Source: Aquabacterium sp. (GTDB lineage Bacteria; Pseudomonadota; Gammaproteobacteria; Burkholderiales; Burkholderiaceae_C). Taken from it: 38,163 nt of DNA. The notes below the pieces were generated by a model. It was given only the letters and a program-made list of their open reading frames with translations, had not been told where the DNA came from and did not search any database. Location of the stretch: assembly GCA_023150345.1 (NCBI GenBank), contig JAKLLB010000036.1, forward strand, positions 1 through 38,163, written 5' to 3'. The stretch's first letter is position 1, and every line of letters begins with the position of its first letter. Positions 28,257 to 35,544 of the stretch are shown here, piece by piece. Both the position numbers and the translations under genes were made by a program.

Positions 28257-28425
28257 CGACGCACCGGGCTGAGAACGTGGCGGCTACGGTAACACCAGCA
28301 CACGCCGCAGCGCGGCCGCCGCGTGTTGCGTGCGCTCCCGCGGCGGCATGCGGTGCCCCACCGAGTGGGCATGAGCGAAGTGGCAACGCCACCCCGCCCC
28401 ATGAGGGTATCCCCTGGCGGTACCG

Positions 28426-28436
28426 ATTGATTCAAT
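28426..28436. promoter_or_regulatory. Palindrome upstream of the yiaA-led operon
   Basis: ATTGATTCAAT is a perfect 11-base palindrome in an AT-rich patch of the 267-base divergent gap between the XRE regulator and yiaA-like genes. It is a candidate operator for that regulator. The rest of the gap is GC-rich and shows no clear promoter boxes. Confidence 0.35.
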
Positions 28437-28523
28437 TACTGCAACTGCGTCGCTTCTGGTTGAACTGCCGCTGCCGTTGCCGCACCATCGCGCCATGTTT
28501 CACCACCGGCTCGATGCACACCC

Positions 28524-28991
28524 ATGAGCACTCCCGGCACCTCCTCCCTGATTCGCCGCGACACCGCCGCCTGGCGCCTGCAGGTGTGGCTGTCGTTCGC
28601 CCTGTCGGCATCGCTGTGCGCCATCGGCCTGGCCTGGCTTCCGGGCGACGACATCGACCGCGCGTTCATGGTGATGGGCTACGTGTTCTGCCTGTCCACC
28701 GCATTTGCCCTGGCCAAGTTCATCCGCGACAACCAGCACCGACGTGTCGACAGCCCGATGTGGAAGCTGGTGGTGTGGGGCGGCTTTCTTCTGGCCATGG
28801 CGCTGACGGGCTGGGGCCTGTGGCGCATGGGCATCCAGCCGGTGTGGAAGGCTTACCTGCTGGTGTGCTGGCTGTTCCTGATCTCCAGCGTCTTCACGCT
28901 GGCCAAGACCCTGCGCGACGCCTACGACGCCGATTTGCTCGAGGCCCGCTTGTCCGGCCGCGCCGAGGCTCAGCAGGAAGCCAGTGCCTGA
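28524..28991 (+). CDS. YiaA/YiaB-family inner-membrane protein
   Basis: A 155-residue membrane protein with four hydrophobic segments (about 17-38, 48-67, 82-101, 108-128) in two similar halves; the second of each pair ends FALAKFIRDN and FTLAKTLRDAYD. This internal repeat matches the YiaA/YiaB two-helix domain. The function is unknown. It begins a run of eight rightward genes, with 45 bases to the next one. Confidence 0.8.
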   Translation: MSTPGTSSLIRRDTAAWRLQVWLSFALSASLCAIGLAWLPGDDIDRAFMVMGYVFCLSTAFALAKFIRDNQHRRVDSPMWKLVVWGGFLLAMALTGWGLWRMGIQPVWKAYLLVCWLFLISSVFTLAKTLRDAYDADLLEARLSGRAEAQQEASA

Positions 28992-29036
28992 GGCTCGCCC
29001 CACCGCCTGCTGCCGCAACCGATCGAAAGGACTTCC

Positions 29037-29501
29037 ATGAACACCCTCCTCATTGCCCAGGCCGCGTCGAAGCAGGGCGGCTTGCGCCCCCCAAGGCTGC
29101 GCCAGCGCATGGGGGCCTGGGCCGCGGCCCTGGCCATGGCCTGCGCGGCGCCGGTCGCGGTGCACGCCCACGGCGGCGCCTCGGAGCTCAGCGCGATCTC
29201 GCTGCTGCCGGTGGCCGTCGTCGTCGCGGCGCCGGCGATGGTGCTGTCGGCCGGCGCCACCCTCACGGTGGTGGCGGTCGAAGCCTCGGCCCAGGGCACG
29301 GTGTGGGTGCTCGAGCGGGCCTCGGACGGCGTGCGCGCCTCGGTGGAGCTGGCCGCAGGTTCGGCCGTCGCGGTGGGCACCGCGGTGATGGTGACCGCCG
29401 TGAGCACGGGCTGGATCTTGTCCGCCGCCGGCCAGGCGATCGCGTTCGTCCCCAACGAGATCGGCGCCTCGCTGCTGTACAACGAACGGGTGACGCGATG
29501 A
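29037..29501 (+). CDS. Exported membrane protein of unknown function
   Basis: A 154-residue protein I do not recognise. A cationic N-terminus and a hydrophobic stretch (26-44) end in AVHAHGG, a probable signal peptide. Two more hydrophobic segments follow (about 56-80 and 108-138). AAAGGA precedes ATG 29037. The stop overlaps the DUF2145 start as ATGA, so the two products are made together and may interact. Confidence 0.7.
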   Translation: MNTLLIAQAASKQGGLRPPRLRQRMGAWAAALAMACAAPVAVHAHGGASELSAISLLPVAVVVAAPAMVLSAGATLTVVAVEASAQGTVWVLERASDGVRASVELAAGSAVAVGTAVMVTAVSTGWILSAAGQAIAFVPNEIGASLLYNERVTR

Positions 29502-30307
29502 AACGGCCCGCGCTGCGCGCCGGCGTGCTGGCCGGCGCCGTGTGGGCCGCCACCTGGCTGGCCGCACCTGCGGCGCAGGCCGGGCGTGCCTGCGAGGAGC
29601 AACCGCTGCAGGCGGCAGCGGTGCAGCAGGGCATGGCGCTGGCGCAAGCCACGGCCAGGTCGCTGCAGTCCAGCGGCGCCCGCGTGGTGCTGCTGGCCCG
29701 CGCGGGACAGGACCTGGGCAAGTACGGCCTGCGCTGGTCGCACCTCGGGTTTGCCTATCGCGAAGAAGGCTCGTCCGGGGCTCCGGTGTGGCGGGTGGTG
29801 CACAAGCTCAACCACTGCGGTACCGCGCAGGCGCAGCTGTATCGCCAGGGGTTGGGCGAGTTCTTCCTCGACCGCCCGCACCGTTACGAGGCGGCCTACA
29901 TCGCGCTGTCGCCGCAACTGCAGGCGCAATTGCTGCCACTGCTGCGCGACAACCGCCAGGTGGCGCGCATGCACCAGGCGGCCTACAACATGGTGGCCTA
30001 CCCTTGGTCCACGCGCTACCAGCAGAGCAACCAGTGGGTGCTGGAAACCCTGGCCATGGCTGCCGGCGGCGCAGCCGACCGCGGCCAGGCGCAGAGCTGG
30101 CTGTCGCGCCAGGGCTACGAGCCCACCACGCTGCGACTGTCGGCCTTCACTCGTCTGGGGGCGCGCGCAACGGCGGCCAACGTCGCCTTCGACGATCACC
30201 CGAACGACAAGCGCTTCAGCGACCGCATCGAGACGGTGACCGTCGACTCGATGTTCCAGTGGCTGGTGCGCGCGGGGCTGGGGACAACTCCGGTGACGGT
30301 GTCATGA
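29498..30307 (+). CDS. DUF2145 family exported protein
   Basis: A 269-residue protein with a signal peptide (1-28, AAQAG). It matches what I recall of DUF2145: AGQDLGKYGLRWSHLGFAYRE (69-89), VHKLNHCGTAQ (101-111), FFLDRPHRYEAAYIALSP and SNQWVLETLA. His82, His102 and Cys107 are possible active-site residues, and the SHLGF context recalls NlpC/P60-like YiiX enzymes; this is inference. It is coupled by ATGA to genes on both sides, so it belongs to the same transcription unit as the lipid genes downstream. Confidence 0.82.
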   Translation: MKRPALRAGVLAGAVWAATWLAAPAAQAGRACEEQPLQAAAVQQGMALAQATARSLQSSGARVVLLARAGQDLGKYGLRWSHLGFAYREEGSSGAPVWRVVHKLNHCGTAQAQLYRQGLGEFFLDRPHRYEAAYIALSPQLQAQLLPLLRDNRQVARMHQAAYNMVAYPWSTRYQQSNQWVLETLAMAAGGAADRGQAQSWLSRQGYEPTTLRLSAFTRLGARATAANVAFDDHPNDKRFSDRIETVTVDSMFQWLVRAGLGTTPVTVS

Positions 30308-32280
30308 GCGGGCCGCTACAGTCGGCAGCGCCCGCTCACGGTGGCGCGGCAGACTTGGGGCCGCATGACGCCGGCCAGGGAGACCCCCGCGTGAGTGCGC
30401 ACGACCATCCGAACCAGTTCGCGCTGCTGAGCCAGCGCCGCTTTGCGCCGTTCTTCTGGACGCAGTTCCTCGGCGCGGGCAACGACAACCTGTTCAAGTT
30501 CGCCTTCACGGTGATGGTGACCTACCAGCTGCAGGTGTCGTGGCTGCCGCCGTCCAAGGCGGGCCTGGTGATCGGCGCGGTGTTCATCCTGCCGTTCCTG
30601 CTGTTCTCGGCCACCAGCGGGCAGATCACCGACAAGCACGACAAGACCGCGGTGATCCGGTTCGTGAAGAACCTCGAGATCGGCATCATGGCGCTGGCGG
30701 CGCTGGGCTTCATGACGGCACATGTCGCCGTCCTGCTCACCTGCGTGTTCCTGATGGGGCTGCACTCCACGCTCTTCGGGCCGGTGAAGTACGCCTACAT
30801 GCCGCAGCACCTGAACGAACGCGAGCTCACCGGCGGCAACGGCATGGTCGAAATGGGCACGTTCGTGGCCATCTTGCTGGGCAACGTGCTCGGCGGGCTG
30901 CTCATCGCCATGCCGGAGGTGGGCGCGCGCTACGTGGCCATCGGCTGTGTGCTGGCGGCCGTGGCCGGCCGGTTCACGGCGCAGCTCGTGCCGCCCACGC
31001 CGGCCACCGACCCGGGCCTGGTGATCAACTGGAACCCGGTCACCGAGACCCTGCGCAACCTCAAGCTGGCGCACGGCAACATCGTCGTCTTCCGCTCGCT
31101 GCTGGGCATCAGCTGGATGTGGTTCTTCGGCGCGGTGTTCCTGTCGAACTTCCCGGTCTTCGCCAAGGAGGTGCTGCACGGCAACGAAGGCGTGGCCTCG
31201 CTGCTGCTGGTGGTGTTCTCGATCGGCATCGGCATCGGCTCGCTGCTGTGCGAGATGCTGTCCAAGCGCCACGTCGAGATCGGCCTGGTGCCTGCCGGAG
31301 CCATCGGCATGAGCGTGTTCGCGATCGACCTGTACTTCGCCTCGCGGGCTTTGCCGCCGTCGGCGGCGATGTCGGTGGCCGAGTTCCTGTCGCATGCCAC
31401 CCACTGGCGCGTGATCTTCGACCTCGGGCTGCTCAGCCTGTTCGCCGGCATCTACAGCGTACCGATGTACGCGCTGATCCAGCTGCGCAGCCAGCCCTCG
31501 CACCGGGCGCGGGTGATCGCGGCCAACAACATCCTCAATGCGCTGTTCATGATCGTCAGCTCGGTGGCCGCCGGCGCCATGCTCACGGCCGGCTTCAGCG
31601 TGCCCGAGGTCTTCCTGGCCACCGGCATCGCCAACGCCGCGGTGGCCATCTACATCTTCCTGCTGGTGCCCGAGTACCTGCTGCGGTTCGTGGCCTTCCT
31701 GCTCACCCGCTGCGTCTACCGCTTTCGCGTGCGTGGCGATGTGAACATCCCCACCGAAGGTGCCGCGCTGATCGTGTGCAACCACGTCAGCTTCATCGAC
31801 GCCATCGTGCTCATGGCGGCCAGCCCGCGGCCGATCCGCTTTGTCATGGACCACCGCATCTTCCAGCTGCCGGTGCTGGGCTGGCTGTTCAAGCTGGCCA
31901 AGGCCATCCCGATCGCGTCGCAGCGCGAGAACCCGGCCACCTACGCGGCGGCCTTCGAGGCGGCCGACCGGGTGCTGGCCGATGGCGACCTGCTGTGCAT
32001 CTTTCCAGAAGGCGGCATCACCCGCGACGGCCAGTTGCAGCCATTCAAGGGTGGCGTCATGAAGATCCTCGAGCGCCGGCCGGTGCCGGTGGTGCCGGTG
32101 GCCTTGCAGAACCTCTGGGGCTCCTACTTCTCACGTGTCGAGAACGGCACGGCGATGGTGCGACCCTTCCGCCGCGGCCTGTGGAGCCCCGTCGGCCTGG
32201 TGGCCGGCGAGGCCGTAGCGCCGTCGCAAGTGAGCCCCGAGCGCCTGCGCGATCGGGTGGCCACTTTGCTGGCGGCGTAA
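30304..32280 (+). CDS. LplT-like MFS transporter fused to PlsC-type acyltransferase
   Basis: A 658-residue two-domain membrane protein. Residues about 35-430 form an MFS domain with LplT-like features (FLGAGNDNLFKFAF, GPVKYAYMP, ELTGGNGMVEMGTF). Residues about 450-658 form a lysophospholipid acyltransferase domain with HX4D at His494-Asp499 (NHVSFID) and FPEGGIT (567-573). Together they should flip lysophospholipid inward and re-acylate it. The AMP-binding acyl-ACP synthetase domain that completes Aas-type fusions is absent, so acyl donor supply must come from elsewhere. ATG 30304 overlaps the DUF2145 stop. Confidence 0.9.
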   Translation: MSGPLQSAAPAHGGAADLGPHDAGQGDPRVSAHDHPNQFALLSQRRFAPFFWTQFLGAGNDNLFKFAFTVMVTYQLQVSWLPPSKAGLVIGAVFILPFLLFSATSGQITDKHDKTAVIRFVKNLEIGIMALAALGFMTAHVAVLLTCVFLMGLHSTLFGPVKYAYMPQHLNERELTGGNGMVEMGTFVAILLGNVLGGLLIAMPEVGARYVAIGCVLAAVAGRFTAQLVPPTPATDPGLVINWNPVTETLRNLKLAHGNIVVFRSLLGISWMWFFGAVFLSNFPVFAKEVLHGNEGVASLLLVVFSIGIGIGSLLCEMLSKRHVEIGLVPAGAIGMSVFAIDLYFASRALPPSAAMSVAEFLSHATHWRVIFDLGLLSLFAGIYSVPMYALIQLRSQPSHRARVIAANNILNALFMIVSSVAAGAMLTAGFSVPEVFLATGIANAAVAIYIFLLVPEYLLRFVAFLLTRCVYRFRVRGDVNIPTEGAALIVCNHVSFIDAIVLMAASPRPIRFVMDHRIFQLPVLGWLFKLAKAIPIASQRENPATYAAAFEAADRVLADGDLLCIFPEGGITRDGQLQPFKGGVMKILERRPVPVVPVALQNLWGSYFSRVENGTAMVRPFRRGLWSPVGLVAGEAVAPSQVSPERLRDRVATLLAA

Positions 32281-32296
32281 CGCGGGGGCGGCAGCC

Positions 32297-32527
32297 ATGT
32301 GGCGGGTGATGGTGATCGTGCTCCTCGCGTTCGGCGTGGTCGGCTTCGGCGCCTGCGCCCTGTGTGCGAGTGTCTACGGCCTGACGGCGCGCAACGCGTC
32401 GGAGTTCCTCGGCATCGCCGTCGCGGCGGCGGTCCTGACGGGCCTGTGCATCTGGGGCATCCGCCGCCTGCGCCTGGGGCGTGGCGCACCCGCGTCCGAT
32501 GGGTCGCCGCCACCACCCGCCGGATGA
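32297..32527 (+). CDS. Small two-helix membrane protein
   Basis: A 76-residue protein with two hydrophobic helices (about 4-24 and 37-55) and a basic, Pro-rich cytoplasmic tail. Its family is unknown. It begins 16 bases after the MFS-PlsC gene and its stop overlaps the ATG of the Lgt-like gene (ATGA), which supports it as a real, co-translated gene. It could be an accessory subunit. Confidence 0.65.
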   Translation: MWRVMVIVLLAFGVVGFGACALCASVYGLTARNASEFLGIAVAAAVLTGLCIWGIRRLRLGRGAPASDGSPPPPAG

Positions 32528-33282
32528 TCGATCACCCGGCCACGGCGGCAATGGCCCACACGGCGCTGGAGTACGCCGGCATGGCCATCGGCGTGGCGCT
32601 CTATCGGCAGAACCGCTCGGCGCAAGGGCTGGGCGGGCTGACGCAGCCCGGTGGCTTCGCGATCATCGTCGGGTTGCTCGCCGGCGCGGGCCTGGGCAAC
32701 AAGCTCGTGTTCCTCATCGAGCGGCCCGATGTCGCGCAGCTGCTGTGGGCGGGCCAGTGGGTGTGGCCGGGCCAGTCCATCGTTGGCGGCTTGCTCGGCG
32801 GACTGGTCGGCGTGGAGCTGGCCAAGGCATGGACCGGGCAGACACGCTCGACCGGCGATGCGATGGTGTGGCCGCTGGCGGTGGGCATCGCGATCGGCCG
32901 CGTCGGTTGCTTCCTGGCCGGCCTGCACGACGACACCTACGGCCTGCCGACCGCTCGCGCGTGGGCGGTCGATTTCGGCGACGGCGTGCCCCGTCATCCC
33001 ACCCAGCTCTACGACCTGCTGGCCGTGCTGGTGCTGGCCTGGGCGGCCACGGCCGGGCATCGGCGCCTGGCAGCGGTGCCAGGCTTGCAGTTCAAGCTGT
33101 TCCTCGCGGGCTACCTGGCCTGGCGCCTGCTCGTCGATGGCCTGAAGCCGGTGCGCGTGCCCTATCCCGGCGGGATCAGCGGCATCCAGTGGGCCTGTGC
33201 GCTGGCGCTGGCGCTGTACCTGCCGGTGTGCATGCGCGCATGGGCGCGCTTGCCCGACTCGCCGAAGGCGGCCGCGTCGTGA
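32524..33282 (+). CDS. Diverged Lgt-like (prolipoprotein diacylglyceryl transferase family) protein
   Basis: A 252-residue polytopic protein of the Lgt family. GRVGCF (125-130) with a following D-x-YG, RHPTQLYD (157-164), and the closing segment WRLLVDGLKP (200-209) align with Lgt motifs. It departs from true Lgt at key points: the HGG motif is replaced by QSIVGGLLGG (84-93, no His), and the Asn of GRIGNF is Cys129. It is also shorter than E. coli Lgt. It is therefore probably not the housekeeping Lgt but a relative that moves a lipid group to or from another acceptor (inference). The next gene is the radical SAM enzyme, 67 bases on. Confidence 0.8.
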   Translation: MIDHPATAAMAHTALEYAGMAIGVALYRQNRSAQGLGGLTQPGGFAIIVGLLAGAGLGNKLVFLIERPDVAQLLWAGQWVWPGQSIVGGLLGGLVGVELAKAWTGQTRSTGDAMVWPLAVGIAIGRVGCFLAGLHDDTYGLPTARAWAVDFGDGVPRHPTQLYDLLAVLVLAWAATAGHRRLAAVPGLQFKLFLAGYLAWRLLVDGLKPVRVPYPGGISGIQWACALALALYLPVCMRAWARLPDSPKAAAS

Positions 33283-33349
33283 GCCGCCTGGGCGCCATGG
33301 CGAAGGCCCCCAGCGGCGGGCCACGACGCACTTCCGGACGCACGACACC

Positions 33350-34828
33350 ATGACCCGCAAGACGCGCCCCTACCTCTTCTACGACACCACTGCATCGGTG
33401 TGCACCACGTGCCTGAGGCAGGTGGAGGCCAAGATCCTCTTCAAGGATGGCCATGTCCACATGGACAAATGGTGCCCGGTACATGGCACCGAGCGCGTGC
33501 TCATCAGTGACGACGAGGCCTACTACCGGCTTGGCCGCGAGGTCTTCGTCAAGGCACCCGAGTTGCCGGGGCACTTCGCCACCGCCATGCACTGGGGCTG
33601 CCCGTACGACTGCGGCCTGTGTCCGGATCACATGCAGCATGCCTGCCTGTCGATCATCGAGATCACCGACCACTGCAACCTGCGCTGCCCCACCTGCTAT
33701 GCCGCCAGCGGGCCGCATCGGTTGACGCACCGATCGATGGCCGAGGTGCGGGCGATGCTCGATGCGGTGATCGCAGTGGAGGGGCAGGCCGATGTGGTGC
33801 AGATCTCCGGCGGCGAGCCCACGCTGCATCCGCACTTCTTCGAGGTGCTGGCCGAGGCCCGCGCGCGGCCGATCCGCCACTTGATGCTCAACACCAATGG
33901 CCTGCGGCTGGCCCAGGAGCCCGGGTTCGCCGAACAGCTGGCTCGAGCCGTGGATGGCGGTCGCGCGTTCGAGGTCTACCTGCAGTTCGACTCGCTGGCG
34001 CGCGATCCGCTGCTGGCGCTGCGGGGTGCCGACCTGCGTCGCGTCCGCGAGCAAGCCCTGCAGCGGCTCGAGGCGCTGGGGCTGTCGACCACGCTGGTGA
34101 TGACCGTGCGCCGCGGCTTGAACGACCACGAGGTCGGTGACGTGATCCGCTACGCCACCCAATGGTCGTGCGTGCGCGGGGTCACGCTGCAACCGGTTCA
34201 GGATGCCGGCCGCAACGATGGCTATGACGCGCGGATGCACCGCCTGACGGTCAGTGAACTGCGGCGTCGCATCGTCGAGCAGTCGGGGGTGTTCACGCCC
34301 GACGACATCTTGCCGGTCCCATGCAACCCGGACAACCTGGCGATGGCCTATGCGGTGCGCACGGCCACCGGCCTGCAACCTCTGACACGCTATCTCGATG
34401 CGCGGGCGCTGGTGGAGGGTTCGGCCAATACCATCGTCTTTGAGCGCGACGAGCGCCTGAAGGAGCAGGTGTTCCGTCTGTTCGCCACCAATCACTCGCC
34501 GCAATCGCAGGCCGGGTGCCTGAGCGAGCTGATGTGCTGCCTGCCGCAGATCGACGCACCGCCGCAGTTCGACTACCGCCACGTCTTTCGGGTGCTGGTG
34601 GTCCAGTTCATGGATGCGTTGTCGCTCGACCTGCGCTCGCTCAAGAAGAGTTGCATCCACATGGCTCGGCCCGACGGTCGCCTGATCCCGTTCGAGAGCT
34701 TCAACCTGTTCTACCGCGATGAGCGCGCGGATCTGCTGGCGGGATTGCAGCGGGAGCTGGGTCGCTTCCATGAGGCTCGGCGCCGCACGGTACCGGTGCA
34801 ATCGACCGGCGAGGGGGGGGCGAGTTGA
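33350..34828 (+). CDS. Cysteine-rich radical SAM enzyme resembling tetraether synthase (Tes/MJ0619)
   Basis: A 492-residue radical SAM protein. Cysteine layout: C-x2-C (18, 21) with C-x2-H (42, 45) suggests a rubredoxin-like site; Cys84, 88, 91 and 99 an auxiliary cluster; CNLRCPTCY (109, 113, 116) the radical SAM cluster, with SGGEP at 153-157. The C-terminus holds Cys274, 325, 390, 396, 397 and 435, with SCIHMARPDGRLIPFESFNLFYRD. This order matches my knowledge of the MJ0619/Tes family (COG1964), whose archaeal member joins two lipid chains by C-C bonds. The last cysteine usually seen in the PFC-x-YN segment is Glu449 here. The substrate is unknown; neighbours suggest a lipid. Confidence 0.82.
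   Translation: MTRKTRPYLFYDTTASVCTTCLRQVEAKILFKDGHVHMDKWCPVHGTERVLISDDEAYYRLGREVFVKAPELPGHFATAMHWGCPYDCGLCPDHMQHACLSIIEITDHCNLRCPTCYAASGPHRLTHRSMAEVRAMLDAVIAVEGQADVVQISGGEPTLHPHFFEVLAEARARPIRHLMLNTNGLRLAQEPGFAEQLARAVDGGRAFEVYLQFDSLARDPLLALRGADLRRVREQALQRLEALGLSTTLVMTVRRGLNDHEVGDVIRYATQWSCVRGVTLQPVQDAGRNDGYDARMHRLTVSELRRRIVEQSGVFTPDDILPVPCNPDNLAMAYAVRTATGLQPLTRYLDARALVEGSANTIVFERDERLKEQVFRLFATNHSPQSQAGCLSELMCCLPQIDAPPQFDYRHVFRVLVVQFMDALSLDLRSLKKSCIHMARPDGRLIPFESFNLFYRDERADLLAGLQRELGRFHEARRRTVPVQSTGEGGAS
34813..34820 (+). repeat. G8 slippery tract at the radical SAM/CPBP junction
   Basis: Eight G residues read as GAG GGG GGG GCG AGT TGA at the end of the radical SAM gene. The CPBP gene is in the -1 frame relative to it, and that frame is open across the tract through TTG 34825. 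A -1 slip here would join the two proteins. Confidence 0.7.
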
Positions 34829-35499
34829 TCCCGCCGTCGCGCGCGGCATGGCTGCGGGCTGCGCCGTTCATGGCGTTCATGGCCATCCTGATGCTCAGGG
34901 GCCAGGCGGCGCAGTGGCTGCCCGGCGTCGATGGACGATGGCTCTACGCCGCGAACCTGCTGGTGGTGGCGCCGATGCTCGTGCTGTGGTGGCGCGAGTA
35001 CGGCGAGCTGGCATGGCAGAACCGGCCGCTGGCGCGCGAAGCGGCGCTGGCGGTGGGGGTGGGGTTCGCGGTGTTCGGCCTGTGGATCGCGCTGGACGCG
35101 CCGTGGATGCAGGTGGGCGAGCCCGCGGCGAGTTTCGTGCCGCTGGATGCCGAGGGCGGCTTGGTGTGGCCGCTGGTGGCGGTGCGCTGGGCCGGCGCAG
35201 CGCTGCTGGTGCCGGTGATGGAGGAGCTGTTCTGGCGCTCCTTCCTGATGCGCTGGATCGATCGCCCCGACTTTGCAGCGGTCGATCCGCGCAGCGCCAC
35301 CGTGCGAGCCGTGATGTTGTCGACCTTCGCGTTCACGCTGGTGCACACCCAGTGGCTGGCCGCTGTGCTTGCCGGGCTGGCGTATGCCACGCTGTACCGC
35401 GCCACCGGCCGGCTGTGGAACGCGGTGATCGCGCATGCGGTGACCAATGCCGCGCTGGGCACCTGGGTCGTGGTTACCGGCAACTGGGCCTACTGGTGA
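34825..35499 (+). CDS. CPBP/CAAX-type intramembrane protease
   Basis: A 224-residue polytopic protein of the CPBP (type II CAAX protease, Abi) family. The glutamic protease motif EE-x3-R is at Glu133-Glu134-Arg138 (VMEELFWRSFL), with His174 in TLVHTQWLA and His204-x3-Asn208 in AHAVTN. The C-terminal WLAAVLAGLAYATLYRATGRLW segment resembles the CAAX protease-related group linked to exosortase/PEP-CTERM systems (from memory). It starts at TTG 34825, overlapping the radical SAM stop as TTGA. It is the last gene of the operon. Substrates could be processed lipid-anchored or PEP-CTERM proteins; this is inference. Confidence 0.85.
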   Translation: MIPPSRAAWLRAAPFMAFMAILMLRGQAAQWLPGVDGRWLYAANLLVVAPMLVLWWREYGELAWQNRPLAREAALAVGVGFAVFGLWIALDAPWMQVGEPAASFVPLDAEGGLVWPLVAVRWAGAALLVPVMEELFWRSFLMRWIDRPDFAAVDPRSATVRAVMLSTFAFTLVHTQWLAAVLAGLAYATLYRATGRLWNAVIAHAVTNAALGTWVVVTGNWAYW

Positions 35500-35508
35500 G
35501 CGGTGTCG

Positions 35509-35532
35509 TCGGGCGGGTGCCGATGCGCCCGA
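35509..35532. terminator. Hairpin between convergent CPBP and SNF2-like genes
   Basis: TCGGGCG, a 10-base loop, CGCCCGA: a 7-bp GC stem centred in the 45-base gap where two genes converge. There is no T-run on either side, so it is a candidate bidirectional terminator only. Confidence 0.4.
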
Positions 35533-35544
35533 TCGTCGCTGTCG

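Noticed and set aside
33350-34828. Calling the radical SAM protein a true tetraether lipid synthase
   Set aside because: Family resemblance is from memory, one expected C-terminal cysteine is missing, and the host type is not known to make membrane-spanning tetraethers. Only the family-level call is made.
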